This document shows positions 12,730 to 19,076 of a stretch of DNA of 20,964 nucleotides, piece by piece. Where the stretch lies: NCBI GenBank assembly GCA_964412615.1, contig CAYPPK010000010.1, positions 1 through 20,964 on the forward strand. Direction: 5' to 3'. The notes below the pieces were generated by a model, which was not told the DNA's origin, did not search any database, and saw only the letters and a list, made by a program, of their open reading frames with translations. The position numbers and the translations under genes were made by a program. The stretch comes from CAYPPK01 sp964412615 (lineage in GTDB: Bacteria; Patescibacteriota; Minisyncoccia; Sungbacterales; HO2-52-23). Position 1 is the first letter of the stretch; each line of letters starts with the position of its first letter.

Positions 12730-13374
12730 TTATTGCGGCGTTAGTACCACTACTTCGGTTTTGCCTCCTTCGGCCAAATCTTTTTTCTTCAGCGTCAATT
12801 TTTCTTGCGGAACGGTTTTAGCCGCGCCGATTTCTTTTAAAAATTCTTCCACGCCGGCCAGCGCGATTTTCAAACCCGGTATTTTGTAATGCATGGGTAT
12901 TACAAAACGCGGCTCTATTTGTTTTACAACTTTAGCAGCTTCCTCGGCGGTAATGGTGTATTTCCCGCCTACCGGCAGCATCAGCACGTCCACGTCTCCC
13001 AGCGCCTCTAAAGTTTCATCCCGCATTTCTTTTTCCCCGAAATCTCCCAAATGCGCCAAGCTCATTCCTTCCATTTCTATTTTATATGCTGTATTCAGAC
13101 CTCTTTCTTTTCCCTGCGTTTGATCATGAAAAGTGAGAAGGCCTTGCACATGAACATCCTTCACTTCATACTCTCCCGGCCCCTTTATAATGAAAGGCTC
13201 GCCGGCTAGGGATTCCACATTAGAATGGTCGTAATGCTCATGGGTTACCAAAACCATATCCGCGCGGAAACGCGGAGGAGTCAATCCGATGTCTTTGGCA
13301 AAAGGGTCAATCACCAGAGTCAGATCTCCGGATTGAAGTTTGAAACAAGCTTGTCCAAGCCAAGTGATTACCAT
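12730..13374 (-). CDS. MBL-fold metal-dependent hydrolase
   Basis: 214 residues of the metallo-beta-lactamase fold, UPF0173/Lactamase_B_3 type. The metal motif is THEHYDH (44-50), there is a downstream His in AHLGDFGEKE, and a PMHYKIPG near the C-terminus supplies a last ligand. The start MVITWLGQACFKLQ is characteristic of this family. The substrate is unknown. It is the first gene of the run that continues through the 88-aa protein and gyrA. The upstream spacer carries an inverted repeat whose left arm ends 3 nt before its start codon. Confidence 0.88.
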   Translation of the reverse strand: MVITWLGQACFKLQSGDLTLVIDPFAKDIGLTPPRFRADMVLVTHEHYDHSNVESLAGEPFIIKGPGEYEVKDVHVQGLLTFHDQTQGKERGLNTAYKIEMEGMSLAHLGDFGEKEMRDETLEALGDVDVLMLPVGGKYTITAEEAAKVVKQIEPRFVIPMHYKIPGLKIALAGVEEFLKEIGAAKTVPQEKLTLKKKDLAEGGKTEVVVLTPQ

Positions 13375-13375
13375 A

Positions 13376-13444
13376 CCCGTCTAAATTTTTGCATTAAATT
13401 TGTTAACTTTATATGGGGTACCCGCCCATGCAAAAACTTAGGCG
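13376..13444. repeat. Inverted repeat pair in the divergent spacer
   Basis: CCCGTCTAAATTTTTGCAT (13376-13394) and ATGCAAAAACTTAGGCG (13428-13444) are inverted relatives of the arms around tRNA-Val and tRNA-Trp, here enclosing 33 bp without a tRNA. The element separates the divergently read hydrolase and S1 genes and could be a folded transcript element or a small mobile element. Confidence 0.65.
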
Positions 13445-13492
13445 AGCCTTATTATTGTAGCAAAAATAATCAGGTTTGCCAATGCTAAATGC

Positions 13493-13521
13493 TTGCAAAA
13501 TCTCATTATTATCTGTATACT
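13493..13521 (+). promoter_or_regulatory. Promoter of the S1 gene, leaderless type
   Basis: TTGCAA (13493-13498), a 17-nt spacer and TATACT (13516-13521), preceded by TG. Exactly 7 nt separate the -10 box from the ATG at 13529, so transcription should start at or next to the start codon. This also decides the start codon of the gene. Confidence 0.8.
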
Positions 13522-13528
13522 TTCTTTT

Positions 13529-14773
13529 ATGACTGATGAGCTAAATAACCAGGAAGCGCGAGACGAAAATGGCGATGAACATTCCAGCCGCCTGCCTAAT
13601 CAAGCAGGATTGCTTTTGCGCGAGCGGCCGCGCCATGTGATGGAAGTTCTTCTAAAAGGAGGATTGGGTTCGGTGCCCAAACCCGGAGACATCGTGGAAG
13701 GAGCGGTTATGGAAAAACGAGGAGCAAAATTATTTGTTGACCTGGGCTCTTTTGGAACCGGCATAGTTTACGGCCGGGAATATCAACAGGCCAGCGACAT
13801 CATCAAGGGTTTGCAGCCGGGCGATACTATTTCGGGTAAAGTGGTGGAGCCGGACAACGACGAAGGTTATGTGGAGCTTTCCTTGAAAGAAGCGGGAGAA
13901 GAAAAACGCTGGGTAGATTTAAAACACTTGATGCAAATTGGAGAAATTTTGGAATTGCCGGTGTTGGAAGCCAATCGCGGCGGATTGATTTTGGAAGCCA
14001 AAAACGTAAAAGGATTTTTGCCCGCTTCCCATCTTTCTTCCCAGCACTATCCTAGAGTTGACGGCGGAGACAAAGAAAAAATTTATCAGGAACTTTTAAA
14101 ACTTATCGGCCAGCCCTTGAAAGTAAAGATTTTGGACTTGGACCCGAAAGAAGGCAAACTTATTTTTACTGAAAAGGGCCAGACCACCGAGGAACTGCAA
14201 GTTGCTTTCGCCAAATACAAAGTGGGCGATGTGGTGGAAGGCGAGGTAACCAGCGTGGTGGATTTCGGCGCTTTTATGAAATTTGACGATGCCAACCTGG
14301 AAGGCCTGATCCATATTTCCGAAATTGACTGGACTTTGATTGAAGACCCGCGGGAAATTTTAAAATCCGGAGACCGGGTAAAAGCCAAAATCATTGATAT
14401 CCGCGGCGACAAAATTTCTCTTTCTTTAAAACAACTGAAAGAAGACCCCTGGACCAAAGCGAGCGAAAAATATCACAAGAACGATATCATAAAAGCCAAA
14501 GTTACCAAATATAATCCTTTCGGGGCCTTTGCCCAGCTGGACAAAGACATTCACGGCCTGGTGCATATTTCCGAATTTGGCACGGAAGCCAAGATGCGCG
14601 AGATTCTGAAAGTCGGCCAAGATTATACTTTCAAAATTTTAATGATTGACCCCAAAGAGCACCGCCTTTCCCTGGGATTGATCCGGGAAGAAACAGAAAA
14701 AAAAGAATCCTCTCCGGCAAAAGAAGAAACTGGGGAAGAAGTGAAAGCCGAAGAAACTGAAACCAAAGAATAA
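13529..14773 (+). CDS. rpsA: S1 RNA-binding domain protein (ribosomal protein S1-like)
   Basis: 414 residues from the ATG at 13529; the frame is open from 13493, but that start would lie inside the promoter. Four S1 OB-fold repeats lie at about residues 52-120, 135-216, 230-302 and 316-386. Repeats 3 and 4 are the most canonical (VDFGAFMKF ... GLIHISE; NPFGAFAQL ... GLVHISEF). They are followed by a Glu/Lys-rich tail. S1 binds mRNA and helps the 30S subunit initiate on messages with weak Shine-Dalgarno sequences, which are common in this window. Four repeats rather than six is usual outside proteobacteria. No Shine-Dalgarno is present; the message is probably leaderless. The gene is followed by a 61-bp repeat, a long palindrome and a terminator. 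Confidence 0.9.
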   Translation: MTDELNNQEARDENGDEHSSRLPNQAGLLLRERPRHVMEVLLKGGLGSVPKPGDIVEGAVMEKRGAKLFVDLGSFGTGIVYGREYQQASDIIKGLQPGDTISGKVVEPDNDEGYVELSLKEAGEEKRWVDLKHLMQIGEILELPVLEANRGGLILEAKNVKGFLPASHLSSQHYPRVDGGDKEKIYQELLKLIGQPLKVKILDLDPKEGKLIFTEKGQTTEELQVAFAKYKVGDVVEGEVTSVVDFGAFMKFDDANLEGLIHISEIDWTLIEDPREILKSGDRVKAKIIDIRGDKISLSLKQLKEDPWTKASEKYHKNDIIKAKVTKYNPFGAFAQLDKDIHGLVHISEFGTEAKMREILKVGQDYTFKILMIDPKEHRLSLGLIREETEKKESSPAKEETGEEVKAEETETKE

Positions 14774-14829
14774 CCGACCGCGCAGCAAGCTGCGCGGTAT
14801 TCCTGGCGGAATACCGCCCTGAAATCGGG
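14769..14829 (+). repeat. 61-bp dispersed repeat, copy B
   Basis: It begins in the stop codon of the S1 gene (AATAACCGACCGCGCAGC) and carries two perfect, overlapping hairpins: CCGCGCAGC/GCTGCGCGG and GCGGTATTCC/GGAATACCGC. It is nearly identical to copy A (7088-7148) and has the same orientation relative to the preceding gene. It may stabilise 3' ends or act as a mobile REP-like element. Confidence 0.85.
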
Positions 14830-14838
14830 GATAATAAG

Positions 14839-14868
14839 TTCAACGCGCCACTCGAGTGGCGCGTTGAA
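14839..14868. repeat. 30-bp perfect palindrome
   Basis: The half TTCAACGCGCCACTC is followed directly by its exact reverse complement, with no unpaired loop. It sits between the 61-bp repeat and the terminator. Perfect loopless palindromes of this length are rare because they are unstable in replication. Confidence 0.9.
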
Positions 14869-14871
14869 TAT

Positions 14872-14899
14872 AACGGCTGAAATTTAGAGCCGTTTTTTT
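14872..14899 (+). terminator. Intrinsic terminator of the S1 gene
   Basis: AACGGCT (14872-14878), a 9-nt loop, AGCCGTT (14888-14894) and a run of T. It closes the S1 transcription unit and faces the end of the convergent HAD gene. Confidence 0.85.
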
Positions 14900-14923
14900 G
14901 TTTGGCCGCAAATTCTTAAAAAT

Positions 14924-15550
14924 TTAAATACTTATACCAAAAATTTTTAATTTATTCTCTAAATCATGGATATTACCAGTTTCGTAAATAGCAGTTTTTA
15001 TCCCCAAATCTTTAGCAGGTTTCAAGACTTCTTCGCTGTCATCTATGTAAACCATTTTTTCTGGATTAAGTTCAGATTTTTCTACCAAAACATCAACAAA
15101 TTCCTTTTGTGGTTTATTAAAATGGTAGTCGTAAGAATAAATTTCAAGGTCAAAATATTTTCTAAAGCCGTATTTATTTTCAAGATATTCAACCCTACTT
15201 TTTATGTTCCCAGAAAAAATAAAAAGTTTATATTTTCCATGAAGTTTTCTAACCAAATTAAAAATATCTTCGTCAAGAATATAGCCGTCATACCAATAGT
15301 CCTTAATCGTGCTGGCACTGTATCCTTCTGGGAGTTGTTGTTGCACAAATCCCCAAAAATCTTCATCGGTAATAAGACCCGCTCTCAAATCACGGCTTTT
15401 GGGAGACGTAAGGGTACTACGGACTATTTCTTTATCGTAATTTTTTTCCGTGAACAATTTTTCAACGGCGACAGATTTTCCCTCTCTGAAAAGTACTCCG
15501 CCCAAATCAAAAACAATTGCCTTAATATTAGAAGAATTTATATTCATCAT
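14924..15550 (-). CDS. HAD-superfamily hydrolase (subfamily IA-like)
   Basis: 208 residues. Motif I is VFDLGGVLF with nucleophile D15 and Gly instead of the usual second Asp, as in the FDLGNV/FDLGGV branch of the family. Motif II is FSGN (S113), motif III lysine K146 in FNKPQKEF, and motif IV VYIDD (D170/D171). It is probably a small-molecule phosphatase or a related hydrolase; the changed motif I leaves the activity open. It starts the AT-rich, variable part of the window and is convergent with the S1 gene. No ribosome binding site is clear; two adjacent ATGs (15550 and 15547) are possible starts. Confidence 0.85.
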   Translation of the reverse strand: MMNINSSNIKAIVFDLGGVLFREGKSVAVEKLFTEKNYDKEIVRSTLTSPKSRDLRAGLITDEDFWGFVQQQLPEGYSASTIKDYWYDGYILDEDIFNLVRKLHGKYKLFIFSGNIKSRVEYLENKYGFRKYFDLEIYSYDYHFNKPQKEFVDVLVEKSELNPEKMVYIDDSEEVLKPAKDLGIKTAIYETGNIHDLENKLKIFGISI

Positions 15551-15577
15551 TCGATTAAAAAATTTCTTTTGCCCTTA

Positions 15578-15796
15578 TTGATAAATATATTTCTTTTTCG
15601 CCCCAAAAAGCCTCTTCAAAGTTGCCAATCTGGCGGGGACGATTGCCGGAACTTTGAACCAAAACGGTTCGAATTCGAGGATCTTGATAAAAGTATACAG
15701 GAATTGAGAGCTATGTATAAAGTCCACCCCGAATGGTTTGAGGTGCCCAAACCGAAATCGGATAAAGGTAAGAGCGAGGTTGATTATTCAGTCTGA
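15578..15796 (+). pseudogene. Small-protein relative, possibly lacking its start
   Basis: The plus-strand frame reads SCQSGGDDCRNFEPKRFEFE followed by a DLDKSIQELRAMYKVHPEWFE stretch. It aligns with the 53-aa protein at 18761-18922 (shared SCQ, G-DD, EPKR, F, D-K, L-R-YK, P, F--P). No ATG starts it; a TTG at 15578 is the only candidate. The match in protein pattern together with DNA similarity suggests a homologous gene or fragment carried between minus-strand genes. Function unknown. Confidence 0.45.
15615..15637. repeat. 23-bp repeat, copy 1
   Basis: Identical over 23 bp to 17670-17692 (it contains AAAGTTGCCAATCTGGCGGG). The two copies are in direct orientation and bound about 2 kb with the nuclease module. 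A diverged relative is present at about 18772-18791. In copy 1 it is also the left arm of an inverted repeat TTCAAAGTT ... AACTTTGAA (15615-15623 and 15650-15658). Confidence 0.75.
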
Positions 15797-15808
15797 TGAT
15801 AATTGCAC

Positions 15809-17077
15809 CTACGGTTGCGTTATCTGAAAGGCCATCAAGGTCAAGAAGATTTCCTTGCCTTTGTCCGAAGGGTGCATAAATTTGTATCCGAAGATGGTGT
15901 CAGAACCTTTGAGCTCTGATGTGGAATGAATATATTCGGCTTTGTAGTTTTTGTGTGACTTTATTGCTTGCACGGCTTTTCCTAGAACCTCCGAAAGGTC
16001 TGGCTGCTTACTGAAAAGCAATATAGCGGTTTTTGTGTCTCTCCATGTAACGTATCCCAAAAGTTGGTCAACTCCTTCGCCCATTTTTTTCTGACCTTTC
16101 CAGAACTTACATTCAGCGATAAAAGCATTCTCACCCTTGTGTCGAATGAGAATATCGGTTTTGCCTGCGCCGTTAAAGGTCTCGCCCGTGGCGGTACCTT
16201 TGTAGTGTCCATTAAGCTGAATCAAGAAGAAATCTCGAATCTCTTCTTCGGTTATCTTCGCAAATGTACTTGGACTTCGTTCCATCGCCAACGCCATGTC
16301 TTTAATTATGGTAAGAATATTTTCATATTCCTCCGCTGCCAGCGTAGGTTCAGGGACATAGGTTTTAATCTCTGATTTTGGTTTTTCAATAATCTTTGGC
16401 TTCCTTTGTATTTCAGGAATAGTATACGTTTTGGGAACGCTGTCATGCATTCGTATCGGAATTTTTAAACTTTGAATCACGCTCTGGTTTTTTGAGGCAC
16501 CATCTTTTCGTTTATTCAGTTGCTCTCGAATAGTGCTTGGGAGTTGAGCATTAAATTGCATTATTTCAGTATTCAATCGAGCAGCGTTTGTTTCTACTAT
16601 GCGTATGTCCTCATTCGCATGTTTTTCAAGGTCGAGGTTTTCTGATGCTTGTATTCGATAAGGAAACACTACATCTCTTCCTTGAATACGAGCGTTGAAC
16701 TCGCGGCCTACCCAATGAGTCCGCGAACTGGGCTGTACGTTGAATAGTGATGCATCACCCTCAAAAGGTACATGCACTGAAAAGTTAATATAGCTCGCAT
16801 TAGCAGTGTAGTACTCTGGCTCACTCCACGTCCTATCCACTCTGCGCTCTTGGGCATTTTCTTCACGCGGCGCTTCGGGAAGATATTTTTCTGCACTTTT
16901 TATCACTAACGGGTGGAGCGTATATTGCTCTTCAAAATAGGAAACTAATTCTTCTATCGGAGTATTTAAAATTGTTGCAGCATCGTAACTATGAATTGCT
17001 GCGACTACACTTTGTCCACGACCCTGAAAGAAGTCGTGAGAGGATTGACCATCGAATAGTTCGCCACGTCCATACAT
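15809..17077 (-). CDS. PD-(D/E)XK nuclease-like protein, gene 2 of a two-gene module
   Basis: 422 residues. The C-terminal third (about 270-400) has the order of a restriction-endonuclease-like fold: an acidic helix EEEIRDFFLIQLNGHY, then KTDILIR with D308, then FIAECKFWKG with E322 and K324, then VDQLLGYVTWRDTKTAILLF. This gives the D...ExK active-site pattern. The first 240 residues are not recognised and have no membrane segment; a Lys/Pro-rich linker (about 205-245) joins the parts. Its start lies 2 nt after the stop of the partner gene, so they form one operon. The pair could act in defence or in DNA processing, but no modification methyltransferase is nearby. Confidence 0.65.
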   Translation of the reverse strand: MYGRGELFDGQSSHDFFQGRGQSVVAAIHSYDAATILNTPIEELVSYFEEQYTLHPLVIKSAEKYLPEAPREENAQERRVDRTWSEPEYYTANASYINFSVHVPFEGDASLFNVQPSSRTHWVGREFNARIQGRDVVFPYRIQASENLDLEKHANEDIRIVETNAARLNTEIMQFNAQLPSTIREQLNKRKDGASKNQSVIQSLKIPIRMHDSVPKTYTIPEIQRKPKIIEKPKSEIKTYVPEPTLAAEEYENILTIIKDMALAMERSPSTFAKITEEEIRDFFLIQLNGHYKGTATGETFNGAGKTDILIRHKGENAFIAECKFWKGQKKMGEGVDQLLGYVTWRDTKTAILLFSKQPDLSEVLGKAVQAIKSHKNYKAEYIHSTSELKGSDTIFGYKFMHPSDKGKEIFLTLMAFQITQP

Positions 17078-17079
17078 AC

Positions 17080-17625
17080 TTACAATTTCGTTATTTCAGA
17101 CTGTTTTATCCTCACCTTCTCTGTCATCGCTCGTGGACTTACATAACCGAGGGCATCCACATCGGGGTTGTAAAGTTCGACCATGTCCAAATCAGGGCGT
17201 TCAAAAACTCGAGCGCCTTTCATGACCTTACCTTCCTGTAGAGATTTCTTAAGTTCTTCATACTGGCTTTCTTCCAAAACAAAATCCACATCACCTACAT
17301 GATGCCGATACGGATCAGGCTTTCGGATATAAAGATATGTATAAGTCGTTTCAGGTACGTCACCTTTAGCTGGGATAACTATCGGTTTATAGAGGCGGAA
17401 GTATTTCTGATTCAGATTATCCGAGTCTTCAGTAAGTTGCTTTCGTAATTCGATTAAAGATTTATATTCTTCATCGTAGTGGCAGAAAACGCCCATGTTG
17501 CCGGCGACTGGCAAGTACGTACTGAATGCCTGCTTACACAACTCGAAACAGGCGAAGTGAACATGGGTTATCGCCTCGAGTAACTCGCTTTCATTTTTAA
17601 TTGGACTAAAGCGGTACAGTTTCAT
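17080..17625 (-). CDS. Conserved-looking soluble protein of unknown function, gene 1 of the nuclease module
   Basis: 181 residues from the ATG at 17625; a TTG at 17640 is an upstream alternative. It begins MKLYRFSPIKNESELLEAI and is rich in aromatic and charged residues, with motifs such as GNMGVFCHYDEEY, TTYTYLYIRKPDPYRHHVGDVDF and RPDLDMVELYNPDVD. No signal peptide or membrane segment. It is 2 nt upstream of the nuclease-like gene, so translation is probably coupled. No family function is recognised. Confidence 0.65.
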   Translation of the reverse strand: MKLYRFSPIKNESELLEAITHVHFACFELCKQAFSTYLPVAGNMGVFCHYDEEYKSLIELRKQLTEDSDNLNQKYFRLYKPIVIPAKGDVPETTYTYLYIRKPDPYRHHVGDVDFVLEESQYEELKKSLQEGKVMKGARVFERPDLDMVELYNPDVDALGYVSPRAMTEKVRIKQSEITKL

Positions 17626-17645
17626 ATTTATTGATCGCAACTTGT

Positions 17646-17741
17646 CGAAATAGCCTTATTCTACTTCGGTTCAAAGTTGCCAATCTGGCGGGCCACTTGG
17701 GTTAAGTACTCAAGGACACAAGGCAGTATAAGGCTTTTTCG
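17646..17741. repeat. 96-bp inverted-repeat-bounded site with 23-bp repeat copy 2
   Basis: The arms CGAAATAGCCTTAT (17646-17659) and ATAAGGCTTTTTCG (17728-17741) are inverted with one mismatch and enclose the 23-bp repeat (17670-17692) and an inner CTTGGGT/ACTCAAG pairing. It lies between the nuclease module and the next gene pair. The overall plan resembles a folded recombination site, but the core motifs of integron attC sites are not both present. Confidence 0.5.
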
Positions 17742-17784
17742 GCTCTCCGAACAGGTTTGGATTTGAGGCACATGGGTTGGGATA

Positions 17785-18050
17785 CTAGAAAAAAATCAAC
17801 ACAATTCCCGCAATAGTCCCGATAATTAAAATTCCTTCAATAAATGATCTGATTATTCTATTGGGGATACAGCGAACTAAGATAGATGCGGTGTCATCAA
17901 TTTCTTTTTGAAGAATAAATACCTTTTCTTCAGAATATCATTTTCATCCATTATGCTCTGAATGGATCTTCCGTTTGGAAGGGTCGCTCCCCGAAAATCA
18001 ATCTCTCTTTTTAGTTTTCCGTCTGGGCCAACTGTGGCGGTTATCTTCAT
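17785..18050 (-). pseudogene. Small membrane protein gene broken by a frameshift
   Basis: Frame 1 starts at ATG 18050 (MKITATVGPDGKLKREIDF ... SIMDENDILKK) and stops at 17877. From about 17922 the -1 frame continues as VFILQKEIDDTASILVRC and then a clear membrane segment (SFIEGILIIGTIAGIVLIFF) to a stop at 17785. Joined, they give a sensible protein of about 88 residues with a C-terminal membrane anchor. The shift falls near AAGAAAAGG, which is not a canonical slippery heptamer. It follows the gene at 18077 by 26 nt. It is either a real inactivating indel, a sequencing error or an unusual recoding event. Confidence 0.55.
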
Positions 18051-18076
18051 ATTGCTTTTGGCGCATGGGTTGAAAC

Positions 18077-18715
18077 CTAAAGTTTACCGGCGCGGACCTC
18101 TCTTCTAACGAGTGCATTAAATGAAGACGAAGATTCCATTTCTCTTTTGTATTCTCCCGAGCCCTTGCCCGCCCTTTTTTCAATATAAATATTAACTCGG
18201 TCTTTCAATTCAAACGGGAGCGGCCGGTCGTCTCCACTGCTTTGACTGTTATCATTTGGATCTCCATAGACTGGATGAAATTTACAAACCATAGCAACCG
18301 CCTCTTTGGGGTCAGAGGCCATTCCCGATTCCAAAAGCCCCAATACCGCTTGTGACTTTACGATCGTATCTTGCGCCAATATCATACGTCTTTCCACGTC
18401 ATTCAAATTCCACCATTTTTCTATATCCTCTAAAGTTATTCCCTCGTTCTTCGGCATTCCTTCTCTAATAGCTTGAGCGAATTTTTGTATACGCAGATCG
18501 TTCGTTTCGACATTTCCCACAATGATACTCCCTATATTTTTTGGAAGAAAATAATTCCCGCTTTTTCTAGATTCCTCGATTGCCTCATCAAGCATTTCTT
18601 CTGTCATTTTTTCTAGCTGAGAAGAAGGAATGCTATTTTTTGAATTCATCTGAATATATAAATCAAGGAGTGCTTTCTCGACATTATTATATTTTGAATA
18701 ATCAAGCGGTCCCAT
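18077..18715 (-). CDS. Hypothetical soluble protein (212 aa)
   Basis: It starts preferentially at the ATG at 18715 (MGPLDYSKYNNVEKALLDLY); the frame is open to 18781, but the extra N-terminus looks unlike protein and runs into the neighbouring small gene. It is mostly helical and acidic, with EEMLDEAIEESRKSGNYFLP and a C-terminal part containing CKFHPVYGDPNDNSQSSGDD. No catalytic motif, signal peptide or membrane segment is visible. It is followed by the frameshifted membrane protein gene, probably in one operon. Proteins that begin with this MG-(F/L)DYSKY pattern occur in other bacteria without a known role. Confidence 0.6.
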   Translation of the reverse strand: MGPLDYSKYNNVEKALLDLYIQMNSKNSIPSSQLEKMTEEMLDEAIEESRKSGNYFLPKNIGSIIVGNVETNDLRIQKFAQAIREGMPKNEGITLEDIEKWWNLNDVERRMILAQDTIVKSQAVLGLLESGMASDPKEAVAMVCKFHPVYGDPNDNSQSSGDDRPLPFELKDRVNIYIEKRAGKGSGEYKREMESSSSFNALVRREVRAGKL

Positions 18716-18760
18716 AAAATTAATATTTGTAATTGATTTTAATTGTTGCTTTCTCAGGTT

Positions 18761-18922
18761 ATGCCGATAAAAAGTTGTCAATGCGGGGACGATGTCCTGA
18801 AATTAGAACCAAAACGGCTTAATTTCAGGAGCGTTGATAAAATTGTACGTGATTTAAGGCGAATCTATAAAGAAAACCCTACTTTGTTTGATATCCCTGC
18901 TTTTGTCCAAAAACAATATTAG
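18761..18922 (+). CDS. Small protein with SCQCGDD motif (53 aa)
   Basis: It starts at the ATG at 18761 with AGG close upstream. It begins MPIKSCQCGDDVLKLEPKRL and continues with a basic amphipathic stretch and the ending FDIPAFVQKQY. It is related to the plus-strand fragment at 15578-15796. Its DNA contains a hairpin CCTGAAATTA/TAATTTCAGG (18796-18805 and 18820-18829). It runs opposite to the surrounding genes and its end overlaps the Fic remnant. Function unknown; it may be cargo of, or a boundary in, a cassette-like array. Confidence 0.45.
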   Translation: MPIKSCQCGDDVLKLEPKRLNFRSVDKIVRDLRRIYKENPTLFDIPAFVQKQY

Positions 18923-19070
18923 CTACTTGCACCACATCTTTATCTGACAGTTTTGAACCTTCAAGACGAGTGGAAGCACCGGCAGAAGCTATAAGAGTGG
19001 CACGGCGAAGTTCCGCCAGACGTTCTGGAGAGATACCGAGATTCTTGTTTATGTCTTTAAGCTTTGTCAT
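18879..19070 (-). pseudogene. N-terminal remnant of a Fic-family protein
   Basis: 63 residues including ERLAELRRATLIASAGASTR and LEGSKLSDKDV, which match the N-terminal helical region of Fic-domain proteins. The catalytic HPFxxGNGR region that would follow is missing. The frame ends in sequence antisense to the 53-aa plus-strand gene, which suggests truncation by insertion or recombination at about 18915. It lies 6 nt downstream of the kinase gene. Confidence 0.55.
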
Positions 19071-19076
19071 AAGTAT

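Noticed and set aside
13493..13528. Upstream start of the S1 gene
   Set aside because: The promoter -35 and -10 boxes occupy these bases, so they cannot be translated from that promoter.
14966..15796. Long plus-strand frame opposite the HAD gene
   Set aside because: Its first 600 bases are antisense to a convincing HAD hydrolase; only the last part (from about 15578) looks like protein.
17701..17707. Integron attC site
   Set aside because: GTTAAGT fits GTTRRRY, but no RYYYAAC partner lies at the expected distance upstream on the same strand and no integrase is in the window; kept only as a cassette-like observation.
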